A stretch of 7,762 nt of DNA from Microbacteriaceae bacterium. GTDB taxonomy: Bacteria; Actinomycetota; Actinomycetes; Actinomycetales; Microbacteriaceae. The position numbers and the translations under genes were made by a program. The notes under the pieces are model-generated. The model ran no database searches and was not told the DNA's origin. It was given only the letters and a program-made list of their open reading frames with translations. The DNA is taken from the NCBI GenBank assembly GCA_025463615.1, contig JAODAU010000331.1, forward strand, positions 1 through 7,762. Reading direction: 5' to 3'. Of the stretch, positions 1 through 5,974 are shown in pieces (position 1 is the first letter of the stretch; each line of letters starts with the position of its first letter).

Positions 1-992
1 GTGATCTCGAAGTCGGCGGCCTTGAGCCGGCCGATCGGCGCGACCACTGCGGCGGTGCCGCAGGCGAACGCCTCGACGATGTCGCCGGATGCCGCGCCCT
101 CGCGCCACTCGTCGATGGTCACGCGACGCCGCTCGACCCTGTGTCCGCGGTCCTCGGCGAGCTGCAGGATCGAGTCGCGCGTGATGCCCTCGAGGATGCT
201 CTCGGACTCCGGTGTGACCAGGGTGCCGTCTTTGTAGACCAGCACGATGTTCATGCCGCCGAGCTCCTCGAGGTAGCGGTTCTCCTCGGAGTCGAGGAAC
301 AGCACCTGGTCGCAGCCGTTGTCGTAGGCCTCGGCCTGCGCAACGAGCGACGCGGCGTAGTTGCCGCCGGTCTTCGCGGCGCCGGTTCCGCCCTTGCCCG
401 CGCGGGAGTAGTTGCTGGAGAGCCAGATCGAGACCGGCGACAGGCCGCCCTTGAAGTAGGCGCCGGCCGGGCTGGCGATCACGTAATAGTTGACCTTCTC
501 CGCGGGGCGCACGCCGAGGAAGGCCTCTTTCGCGAACATGAACGGGCGCAGGTAGAGGCTCGTGTCGGGCGCCGACGGCACCCAGTCGCCGTCCACCGCG
601 ATGAGCTGCTTGAGCGACTCGATGAAGTACTCTGTCGGCAGCTCGGGCAGGGCGAGGCGCACGGCCGAGCGTTGCATGCGGGCCGCGTTGGCCTCGGGGC
701 GGAACGTCCAGATCGACCCGTCCTGGTGCCGGTACGCCTTCAGGCCCTCGAAGACCTCCTGCCCGTAGTGCAGCACGGCGGCCGCGGGCGAGAGCTCGAT
801 CGGGCCGAACGGCTGCACCCGCGGGCGGTGCCAGCTGCCGCGAGCCGACCAGCAGATGTCGACCATGTGATCGGTGAAGTGCTTGCCGAAGCCGGGGTCC
901 GCCAGGATCTCGGCCCGCTCCATCTCGGCCAGCGCGGCCGGGTTGCGGTGGTGGGTGAACTCGAGGGTCGAGGGTGCGAGCAGGTTCTTCAT
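1..992 (-). CDS. ilvE: Branched-chain amino acid aminotransferase, 3' end cut by window
   Basis: PLP-dependent fold-type IV transaminase that interconverts Leu, Ile and Val with their 2-oxo acids, using 2-oxoglutarate/glutamate, in the cytoplasm. 330 residues are visible from the ATG at 992; the family is usually about 360-370 aa, so roughly 35-40 C-terminal residues lie outside the window. Visible motifs: FEGLKAYRH (81-89), YLRPFMFA (147-154), the PLP-lysine region [15 protein letters not shown] with K207 as the probable Schiff-base lysine, LEELGGMNI (241-249), and [15 protein letters not shown] (307-321), which contacts the cofactor phosphate. The start is supported by AAGGA (complement of 1001-1005) 8 nt before the ATG. 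It lies 27 nt downstream of the leuB stop in the same direction, so the two are probably cotranscribed. The assignment is firm for the family; D-amino acid transaminase or aminodeoxychorismate lyase is unlikely given this length and motif set. Confidence 0.96.
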   Translation of the reverse strand, partial: MKNLLAPSTLEFTHHRNPAALAEMERAEILADPGFGKHFTDHMVDICWSARGSWHRPRVQPFGPIELSPAAAVLHYGQEVFEGLKAYRHQDGSIWTFRPEANAARMQRSAVRLALPELPTEYFIESLKQLIAVDGDWVPSAPDTSLYLRPFMFAKEAFLGVRPAEKVNYYVIASPAGAYFKGGLSPVSIWLSSNYSRAGKGGTGAAKTGGNYAASLVAQAEAYDNGCDQVLFLDSEENRYLEELGGMNIVLVYKDGTLVTPESESILEGITRDSILQLAEDRGHRVERRRVTIDEWREGAASGDIVEAFACGTAAVVAPIGRLKAADFEI

Positions 993-1019
993 CGGTGCGG
1001 TCCTTAGTGACGAGGTCTG

Positions 1020-2078
1020 TTAATTGTGCGCCTGCGCGAGGGCTTCCACTATCGCGTCGCCCACCTCGGCGGTGGTGCGCGTGCGGCCGGCCCTCGTGGC
1101 GAGATCGCCGGTCACCGCCGCGGTGACCCTGGCCGAGGCATCCGCGAGACCGAGGTGGTCGAGCAGGAGGGCGACGGAGAGGATCGCGGCCGTGGGATCG
1201 GCGAGCTGCTTGCCCGCGATGTCGGGAGCCGAACCGTGAACGGGCTCGAACATCGAGGGATGGGCGTCGTCCGGGTTGATGTTGCCCGAGGCGGCCAGCC
1301 CGATGCCGCCGCTGATTGCGGCAGCGAGATCGGTGAGGATGTCGCCGAAGAGGTTGTCTGTGACGATCACGTCAAACCTACCCGGATTCGTCACCAGGAA
1401 GATAGTCGCGGCGTCGACGTGCAGGTAGTCGACCTGGACGCCCGGGAACTCGGCGGCCACGGCATCCACGGTGCGCTGCCACAGGTTGCCCGAGAAGGTG
1501 AGCACGTTGGTCTTGTGCACGAGCGTGAGTCTGTTGCGGCGCTGCGCCGCCTTCGCGAAGGCGTAGCGCACCACCCGCTCGACGCCGTGGGCCGTGTTGA
1601 CCGAGACCTCGTTGGCGATTTCGAACGGCGTGCCGCGGCGGATGACCCCGCCCATGCCCACGTACGGGCCCTCGGTGCCCTCGCGGACGACCACGAAATC
1701 CACGTCGCCCGGGTTCGCGAGCGGCGACGTGACTCCCGGGAACAGCTGGGTGGGCCGCAGATTCACGTAGTGGTCGAACGCGAATCGCAGCTTGAGCAAC
1801 AGGCCGCGCTCGATGATGCCGCCGGCGAGCCGGGCATCCCGCGGGTCGCCGCCGACCGCGCCGAGGATGATCGCGTCGTGCCCGTCGATGGCCGCGAGGG
1901 TCTCGTCGCTGAGGATCTCGCCCGACTCGAGGTAGTGCGCCGCGCCCAGCTCGAAGGTCGTCTTCTCGATCGTGACGTCGGCCGGAACGACCGCGTCGAG
2001 CACCTTCACCGCCTCGGCGACGACCTCGGGGCCGATCCCGTCACCGGGGATCAGGGCGAGCTTGACGGTACGCGACAT
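1020..2078 (-). CDS. leuB: 3-isopropylmalate dehydrogenase
   Basis: NAD-dependent oxidative decarboxylase of leucine synthesis, converting 3-isopropylmalate to 2-oxoisocaproate, the direct substrate of IlvE encoded next to it. The 352-aa product is complete and of normal family length. Visible features: N-terminal PGDGIGPEV (11-19), substrate-binding arginine region [14 protein letters not shown] (96-109), [11 protein letters not shown] (131-141), catalytic-region HKTNVL with K189, metal-ligand aspartates D222, D246 and D250 ([10 protein letters not shown] and [11 protein letters not shown]), and the cofactor loop [12 protein letters not shown] (279-289). The start ATG at 2078 has GAGGAG (complement of 2086-2091) 7 nt upstream. 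Tartrate or isocitrate dehydrogenase relatives are less likely: the length, the [13 protein letters not shown] segment and linkage to ilvE favour LeuB. It is divergent from the small membrane protein gene at 2190, with 111 bp between starts. Confidence 0.96.
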   Translation of the reverse strand: MSRTVKLALIPGDGIGPEVVAEAVKVLDAVVPADVTIEKTTFELGAAHYLESGEILSDETLAAIDGHDAIILGAVGGDPRDARLAGGIIERGLLLKLRFAFDHYVNLRPTQLFPGVTSPLANPGDVDFVVVREGTEGPYVGMGGVIRRGTPFEIANEVSVNTAHGVERVVRYAFAKAAQRRNRLTLVHKTNVLTFSGNLWQRTVDAVAAEFPGVQVDYLHVDAATIFLVTNPGRFDVIVTDNLFGDILTDLAAAISGGIGLAASGNINPDDAHPSMFEPVHGSAPDIAGKQLADPTAAILSVALLLDHLGLADASARVTAAVTGDLATRAGRTRTTAEVGDAIVEALAQAHN

Positions 2079-2115
2079 CGGGCAACTCCTCGGGACGGTT
2101 CCTTTTTGCTCCTTT

Positions 2116-2153
2116 CAGCGTACTGTCCAGCGTGGTGAAGCCCGCCACAGCGT
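2116..2153. promoter_or_regulatory. Three CAGCGT hexamers in the leuB/DUF6458 divergent region
   Basis: CAGCGT occurs at 2116-2121, 2128-2133 and 2148-2153, with start-to-start spacings of 12 and 20 bp, close to one and two helical turns. They lie in the 111-bp region (2079-2189) between two divergent starts, which should carry promoters for both genes. I could not pick out convincing -35/-10 pairs. An operator role is inference from repetition and placement only. Confidence 0.3.
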
Positions 2154-2189
2154 CGGTCGCACCGGAACAGCAGGGAAAGGACTTCTCTC

Positions 2190-2444
2190 ATGGGTATCGG
2201 AACCGGCATCTTCCTCTTCGTGGTGGGCGCCATCCTGGCGTTCGCCATCAACGTCCAGCTCACCTGGGTCGACCTGCACCTCGTCGGCTACATCCTCATG
2301 GGTGCCGGCGTGGTCGTCTTCGTCATCTCACTCGTTTTCGTGCTGCGCCGTCGTTCGACCGTGTCGACGACCCGCAGCTCCGTCGACCCCTCCGGCACCC
2401 AGCGTGTCGAGGAGCGCGAGACCCGCGGGGACATCGCCCCCTGA
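2190..2444 (+). CDS. Small two-helix membrane protein, DUF6458-like
   Basis: Unknown function. The 84-aa product has two predicted membrane helices, about residues 5-21 (GTGIFLFVVGAILAFAI) and 29-51, separated by a short polar turn (LTWVDLH). A basic RRR stop-transfer segment follows (about 53-55), then a hydrophilic Ser/Thr/Arg/Glu-rich tail of some 30 residues. Length and pattern (MGIGTG start, WVDL turn, GYILMGAG second helix) match what I recall of the actinobacterial DUF6458 family, which has no known role. The start ATG is well supported by GGGAAAGGA (2173-2181), 8 nt upstream. It is the only plus-strand gene in the first 5.9 kb, stands alone, and ends just before a strong GC-rich hairpin, so it is probably monocistronic. 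The family label is from memory of the motif; membrane location is the safe part. Confidence 0.85.
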   Translation: MGIGTGIFLFVVGAILAFAINVQLTWVDLHLVGYILMGAGVVVFVISLVFVLRRRSTVSTTRSSVDPSGTQRVEERETRGDIAP

Positions 2445-2456
2445 CCGTCTCGTGAG

Positions 2457-2493
2457 CGCGCCCCGCGGTGATTCGGGTTCACCGCGGGGCGCG
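2457..2493 (+). terminator. GC-rich hairpin terminator after the DUF6458-like gene
   Basis: A perfect 15-bp stem pairs 2457-2471 with 2479-2493 around a 7-nt loop (TTCGGGT), starting 13 nt past the stop codon at 2444. There is no run of T after it, which is common for hairpin terminators in high-GC actinobacteria. A shorter GAGCG/CGCTC pairing (2454-2458 with 2495-2499) is an alternative base. It could also stop read-through from the converging sigma gene. Confidence 0.7.
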
Positions 2494-2512
2494 TCGCTCT
2501 GTGCTCACCACC

Positions 2513-2579
2513 TCCCGCGAGGGGCCTTAGATTGTCGGTTTTGGAACTCCGAAAGCGACAATCTAAGGCCCCTCGCGGG
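2513..2579. repeat. Long intergenic palindrome, copy 1
   Basis: Arms of 24 bp (2514-2537 and 2556-2579) are perfectly complementary. The 18-nt centre (2538-2555) can extend the hairpin by 6 more pairs (2539-2544 with 2549-2554, including one G-U) after a single G/G mismatch. The arm core reads CGAGGGGCCTTAGATTGTCG. The left arm with its preceding T (2513-2537) is identical over 25 nt to 5897-5921. No target-site duplication is evident at the edges. The right arm contains the sigma gene's last codons and stop. It could act as a bidirectional terminator between the converging genes, but the second copy's position argues that termination is not its only reason to exist. Confidence 0.9.
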
Positions 2580-3762
2580 CTTGTAGGCGGGCGGTGGCTC
2601 TCGCGTAGTAGCGGAGCAGGGCCGCGTTCGTCTCCGACTCCGCTGCATTTGCCAGCGCTTCGCGCGCCTCGAGCGGATGCCCGCGCCGCTCCTCCACGTC
2701 GGCCAGCGCCGCCCAGACCCGCGGCTCCGGTGCCAGCGCACGAAGCTCGGATGCCGCGGCCTCCAGCTCCGCCGCCCCCAGGTGACTCCGCGCCACGATC
2801 GAGCCCAGCCGCACCACCGGCGCCGGCCACACCCGCAGCAGCCCGTGGTACAGGGTGACGATCGCGCCCCAGTCGGTCTGCTCCCAGGTCGGCGCGGACG
2901 AGTGCAGCCCCGCGATCCCCGCCTGCAGCGCGAACCGGCCGCCGCCCGGCAGCGCCTGCGCGGCCAGGTCGAGCCCGTGCCGGATGCGCTGCCTGCCCCA
3001 CGCGGACCGGTCGACCTCGGCAAGCGTGAGCGGCATCCCGTCGGCGGTCGTGCGCGCGGGTCGCCGCGCCTCGGCGAGCTCGATCAGCGCGAGCAGGCCG
3101 ACCGCCTCGGAGTCGCGCGGGAACTCCGTGGCGACCGCGCGGGCGAGCACGGTCGCCATGGCGGCGAGGCGGGCATCCATCAGGTCGTCGCCGGCGGGGG
3201 CCGTGTGCCCCAGGGTGTAGACGCCGTAGATGGTGGTGAGGGCGGCATCCAGTCGTTCGGCGCGCACCTCGTCCGACGGCCACGCGAAGCCGCGCTCGGT
3301 GCGCGCGATCGCCTTCTTCGCCCGGGTGAGCCGGGCGGCGATCGTGGGCTCGGGCACCCCGAAGAAGTCGGCGATGTCGGCGGTCGGCACGCCGCAGACG
3401 ATCCGCAGGGCGAGAGCGATCTGCTGCTCGGGTGAGAGCGCGGGGTCGCAGGCGATGAAGACCAGGCCGAGCCGGTCGTCGCCGGGGTCGGCATCGCTCT
3501 CGTCGGGTTCGACCAGCAGCGGCAGCTTCGAGCGCAGCACGCCCTCGCGCCGCAACGCGTCGAGCGCGATCCGGTGCGCGGCCGTCGTGGCCCACGCCCC
3601 CACGTTGTCGACAGGATGCCCCGCCCGCTCGAGCTCGGACGCCCGGGCGAACGCCTCCTGGGCGCTCTCCTCGGCGAGGTCGAGCCGCCCGAACGCGCGC
3701 AGAGTGGCCCCGACGACGCGGGGCCACTCCGTTGCGAAGCTGTCGGCGACGCTCGAGGTCAC
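2563..3762 (-). CDS. ECF sigma factor with C-terminal extension, ECF42 (DUF6596) type
   Basis: Alternative RNA polymerase sigma factor that should direct transcription of a small regulon. The 399-aa product has an N-terminal sigma-2 domain (about 7-72; DLAEESAQEAFARA at 28-41), a sigma-4 helix-turn-helix (about 109-157; LSPEQQIALALRIVCGVPTA then DIADFFGVPEPTIAARL), a DUF6596-like middle (about 165-275; YGVYTLGH at 179-186) and a TPR-like helical C-terminus (about 325-395). This layout plus an adjacent DGPF/YCII gene is the known signature of group ECF42, where the C-terminal extension, not a separate anti-sigma factor, is thought to control activity. The GTG start at 3762 overlaps the YCII stop (GTGA, 3759-3762), implying translational coupling. 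A longer in-frame opening to 4161 would run through the YCII gene and is not used here. The last residues, AREGP, and the stop come from the palindrome at 2513-2579. Regulon and inducing signal are unknown. Confidence 0.92.
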   Translation of the reverse strand: MTSSVADSFATEWPRVVGATLRAFGRLDLAEESAQEAFARASELERAGHPVDNVGAWATTAAHRIALDALRREGVLRSKLPLLVEPDESDADPGDDRLGLVFIACDPALSPEQQIALALRIVCGVPTADIADFFGVPEPTIAARLTRAKKAIARTERGFAWPSDEVRAERLDAALTTIYGVYTLGHTAPAGDDLMDARLAAMATVLARAVATEFPRDSEAVGLLALIELAEARRPARTTADGMPLTLAEVDRSAWGRQRIRHGLDLAAQALPGGGRFALQAGIAGLHSSAPTWEQTDWGAIVTLYHGLLRVWPAPVVRLGSIVARSHLGAAELEAAASELRALAPEPRVWAALADVEERRGHPLEAREALANAAESETNAALLRYYARATARLQAREGP

Positions 3763-4121
3763 ATCACCATGTCCCAGATGGGTCGCACCTCGATGTGGCC
3801 GGCCGTCGGGCAGAGGGCGGCGAGTTCGCGCGCCTGCTCCTCCGTGTCGGTCTCGACCACGTAGTAGCCGCTCACGACCTCGGTCGTCTCGGCCAGCGGG
3901 CCGTTGGTGTAGACGGGAGGCTTGCCGTCGCGGGCGGGCACGACGCTGAAGCCCACCTTCTCGCCCCGCAGCGCCTCGCCGCCGAGGATCTTCGCGCCGG
4001 CGGCGGCGACCGCCGCGGCGAACGCGCCGTGCTCGCGCTGCGCCCGCTCGTGCTGTTCGCTCGTGACGTTGTCCGAATCCCACTCGCCCTCGACGATCAG
4101 GAACAGGTATTTCTCGGCCAT
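3759..4121 (-). CDS. YCII/DGPF-family protein, partner of the ECF42 sigma factor
   Basis: The 120-aa cytoplasmic protein has the YCII (DGPF) ferredoxin-like fold pattern: N-terminal strand KYLFLIVEGE (4-13), helix about 22-42, the family motif region at 73-81 reading NGPLAETTE, strand SGYYVVET (84-91), helix DTEEQARELAALC, and the closing IEVRPIWDM (110-118). Proteins of this family are encoded beside ECF42 sigma genes and are usual targets of that sigma factor; their biochemical activity is not established. The classic DGPF motif is altered here, with Asn for Asp and Leu for Phe. The start ATG at 4121 has AAGGGAG (complement of 4128-4134) 6 nt upstream. The stop overlaps the sigma GTG by 4 nt, so both proteins should come from one transcript starting at the candidate promoter at 4179-4206. 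Confidence 0.9.
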   Translation of the reverse strand: MAEKYLFLIVEGEWDSDNVTSEQHERAQREHGAFAAAVAAAGAKILGGEALRGEKVGFSVVPARDGKPPVYTNGPLAETTEVVSGYYVVETDTEEQARELAALCPTAGHIEVRPIWDMVM

Positions 4122-4139
4122 GGGTGACTCCCTTGCTCG

Positions 4140-4157
4140 GGGTGCCTTTCGGCGCCC
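4140..4157 (-). other. Short hairpin in the leader of the YCII gene
   Basis: 4140-4146 pairs with 4151-4157 around a 4-nt loop (GAAA on the minus strand). On the minus-strand RNA one of the seven pairs is C/A; on the plus strand it would be T/G. It ends 5 nt before the AAGGGAG ribosome binding site, inside the leader if transcription starts near 4172. It could alternatively be a weak serA terminator, although no T-run follows. Confidence 0.3.
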
Positions 4158-4178
4158 TCATCCGTTGTGTTCCCCCAC

Positions 4179-4206
4179 GACGAACGGGCGAGCCCGGGAA
4201 TCGACA
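4179..4206 (-). promoter_or_regulatory. Candidate ECF42-type promoter for the YCII-sigma operon
   Basis: On the minus strand TGTCGA (complement of 4201-4206) is followed after 18 nt by CGTC (complement of 4179-4182). As I recall, the consensus described for ECF42 targets is TGTCGA at -35 and CGA/TC at -10. The site lies 57-85 nt upstream of the YCII start, pointing at it, which predicts a start of transcription near 4172 and a leader of about 50 nt. The -35 element begins 13 nt after the serA stop. Other TGTCGA hexamers in the window lie inside coding regions. The match suggests autoregulation by the sigma factor encoded downstream. Confidence 0.6.
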
Positions 4207-4219
4207 CCTGGCGAGAAAA

Positions 4220-5809
4220 CTACTCCGTGATGTCGATCTCGCGCAGCAGGTCGGCCTTGATCGCGACGCGCACGCTCTCGAGCAGGCCGTCCGGAACCGG
4301 CGAGTCGACGGTCAGCACGCTGAGCGCCTGGCCGCCCGCCTCGCGGCGGCTGATCTGCATGCCGGCGATGTTGATGCCGGCCTCGCCGAACTCCTTGCCG
4401 TAGACCGCGACGATGCCGGGGCGGTCGGTGTAGACCATCACGATCAGGTGATCGGCCACCGGGACCTCGACGTCGTAGCCGTTGATCTCGACGATTTTCT
4501 CGACCTGCTTCGGCCCGGTGAGTGTGCCGGACACCGAGATCTGGGCGCCGTCGGCGAGAGTGCCGCGGATGGTGAGCAGGTTGCGGTACTCGTCGCTGAC
4601 CGCGTCGGTGAGCAGGCGCACCGCGATGCCGCGCTGCTCGGCAAGCACCGGGGCGTTGACGTAGCTGACCGACTCGGAGACGACGTTCGTGAAGAGGCCC
4701 TTGAGCGCGGCCAGCTTGAGCACCTTGACGTCGAACTCGGTGATCTCGCCGCGAATCTCGACATCCACGGTGGTGATCGGGCTGTCGGCGAGGCCGGCGA
4801 AGACCTGGCCCAGCTTCTCCATCAGCGGGATGCCGGGGCGCACGGTCGGGTCGATGACGCCGCCGGCGACGTTCACGGCATCCGGCACCAGCTCGCCGGA
4901 GAGCGCGAGGCGCACCGAGCGGGCGACCGAGACGCCGGCCTTCTCCTGCGCCTCGTCGGTGGAGGCGCCGAGGTGCGGGGTGACGACGACGTTGGGCAGG
5001 GCGAGCAGCGGGGACCCGGTGGGCGGCTCGCTCACGAACACGTCGAGGCCGGCGCCGGCGATCTCGCCCGCGGTGAGGGCGTCGAACAGGGCGGACTCGT
5101 CGATGAGGCCGCCACGGGCCACGTTGACGATGTAGGCCGTCTTCTTCATCGCCTTCAGCTGCGGCCCGGCGATCATGCCTGTGGACTCGGGCGTCTTCGG
5201 CATGTGGATGGTGACGAAGTCCGACTCGGCCAGCAGCTCGTCGAGCGGCAGCAGGGTGACGCCGAGCTGCTGCGCGCGGGCGGCGGTGACGTAGGGGTCG
5301 TAGGCGACGACGCGGGTGCCGAAGGCCTGCATGCGGGCCGTGATCAGCGCGCCGATGCGGCCGAGGCCGATGATGCCGATGGTCTTCTCGAAGAGCTCGA
5401 CGCCGGTGTACTTGGAGCGCTTCCACTGGCCCTCGGCGAGCGCGCCGCTGGCCGCCGGGATGTGGCGCGCGAGGCTCAGGATGTGGCCGACCGTGAGCTC
5501 CGCGGCCGAGATGATGTTCGACGTCGGCGCGTTGACCACCATGACGCCGGCCTGCGTGGCGGCCTTGATGTCCACGTTGTCGAGCCCGACGCCCGCGCGC
5601 GCGATGACCTTGAGCTGCTTCGCCGCGGCGATGGCCTCGGCGTCGACCTGCGTCGCGGAACGGATGAGGATGGCGTCGGCATCCGCCAACCCGGCGAGCA
5701 GCGCCGCCCGGTCGGTGCCATCGACGTTGCGCACGTCGAAGTCGGGACCGAGGGCCTCGACGGTAGCTGGGGAGAGTTCTTCAGCGATCAGCACGATCGG
5801 CTTGGCCAC
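4220..5809 (-). CDS. serA: D-3-phosphoglycerate dehydrogenase, long form with ACT domain
   Basis: First enzyme of phosphorylated serine synthesis: 3-phosphoglycerate + NAD to 3-phosphohydroxypyruvate. The 529-aa product is full length for the mycobacterial-type long form. Order: catalytic domain part (1-98), nucleotide-binding domain (about 99-285) with GLGRIG (148-153) and the NAD-ribose-binding D171, return to the catalytic domain to about 310, an intervening domain (about 317-450), and a C-terminal ACT domain (about 454-526; HLIVMVYTDRPGIVAVYG) expected to mediate serine feedback. Probable catalytic residues are R232 (NVARGGLIDE), E261 (VSEPP) and H279 (TPHLGAST). The start is GTG at 5809 with AAAGGA (complement of 5818-5823) 8 nt upstream. 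The gene stands alone upstream of the YCII-sigma pair, 98 bp away; it could share a transcript with it, but a separate promoter candidate for the pair lies in the gap. 2-hydroxyacid dehydrogenase paralogues lack the two extra domains. Confidence 0.97.
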   Translation of the reverse strand: MAKPIVLIAEELSPATVEALGPDFDVRNVDGTDRAALLAGLADADAILIRSATQVDAEAIAAAKQLKVIARAGVGLDNVDIKAATQAGVMVVNAPTSNIISAAELTVGHILSLARHIPAASGALAEGQWKRSKYTGVELFEKTIGIIGLGRIGALITARMQAFGTRVVAYDPYVTAARAQQLGVTLLPLDELLAESDFVTIHMPKTPESTGMIAGPQLKAMKKTAYIVNVARGGLIDESALFDALTAGEIAGAGLDVFVSEPPTGSPLLALPNVVVTPHLGASTDEAQEKAGVSVARSVRLALSGELVPDAVNVAGGVIDPTVRPGIPLMEKLGQVFAGLADSPITTVDVEIRGEITEFDVKVLKLAALKGLFTNVVSESVSYVNAPVLAEQRGIAVRLLTDAVSDEYRNLLTIRGTLADGAQISVSGTLTGPKQVEKIVEINGYDVEVPVADHLIVMVYTDRPGIVAVYGKEFGEAGINIAGMQISRREAGGQALSVLTVDSPVPDGLLESVRVAIKADLLREIDITE

Positions 5810-5829
5810 GAATCGGGTCCTTTGTTCTG

Positions 5830-5858
5830 GTTCTAAATGCTTCGAACGGCCCTAGAAC
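5830..5858. promoter_or_regulatory. Interrupted dyad upstream of serA
   Basis: GTTCTA (5830-5835) and its complement TAGAAC (5853-5858) flank the palindrome TTCGAA (5841-5846), giving a three-part near-symmetric element with arms offset by one base. It lies 21-49 nt before the serA start, in the AT-richest stretch of the region, where promoter elements would be expected. It could be an operator for a serA regulator. It does not fit the actinobacterial LexA box, in which GAAC precedes GTTC by 4 nt. No clear -35/-10 pair was identified. Confidence 0.35.
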
Positions 5859-5896
5859 TTTAGCGCACCCCCCGACCCCCTCCTCGCCGTGTGACG

Positions 5897-5961
5897 TCCC
5901 GCGAGGGGCCTTAGATTGTCGCTTGGAGGGCGCTCACGGCGACAATCCAAGGCCCCTCGGG
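5897..5961. repeat. Long intergenic palindrome, copy 2
   Basis: The left 25 nt (5897-5921) are identical to 2513-2537. The right arm (5940-5959) complements 5902-5921 at 19 of 20 positions (A/C mismatch at 5913/5948). Beyond that the symmetry is broken by an apparent loss of one C near 5959-5960. The centre is again exactly 18 nt (5922-5939) but unrelated in sequence to that of copy 1. This copy lies between the divergent genes serA and the DoxX-like gene. It ends 13 nt before the latter's start and merges with its ribosome binding site, so here it cannot be serving as a terminator for a finished gene. Confidence 0.88.
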
Positions 5962-5974
5962 AGATGATGAGGGG

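Noticed and set aside
141..1007. Long plus-strand open frame opposite ilvE
   Set aside because: The opposite strand encodes a clear IlvE with all motifs. The plus-strand frame gives a low-complexity Arg/Ala/Gly-rich product typical of antisense frames in high-GC DNA.
1026..2138. 370-codon plus-strand open frame opposite leuB
   Set aside because: It is the antisense shadow of leuB, with no recognisable domain and no ribosome binding site worth noting.
2079..2189. Leucine leader peptide or attenuator upstream of leuB
   Set aside because: No short frame rich in Leu codons followed by a terminator hairpin was found on the minus strand in this gap.
2563..4161. 532-codon reading of the sigma factor gene with a start near 4161
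   Set aside because: The extra 133 codons run through the YCII gene in another frame and look like antisense-type noise; the GTG at 3762 gives a normal ECF42 N-terminus and a 4-nt overlap.
4185..4196. Small CGGG/CCCG hairpin in the serA-YCII gap
   Set aside because: Only 4 bp of stem, expected often by chance at this GC content, and it falls within the promoter spacer.
4124..5836. 570-codon plus-strand open frame opposite serA
   Set aside because: Its composition (Asp/Arg/Gly/Leu/Val-rich, no domain) and complete overlap with a certain serA gene mark it as a shadow frame.
5862..5884. Possible G-quadruplex in the G-rich minus strand upstream of serA
   Set aside because: Only two long G runs are present; four separate runs of three or more are not available without splitting a run with no loop.
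2513..5961. Matching short peptides (such as RGALDCR and DNLRPLAG) encoded near 2520-2580 and 5900-5960
   Set aside because: They are just the palindrome translated in open frames that happen to cross it, not a conserved protein domain.
2513..5961. CRISPR-like repeat pair
   Set aside because: Only two copies 3.4 kb apart with genes between them and long dyad symmetry; no regular spacers and no cas genes.
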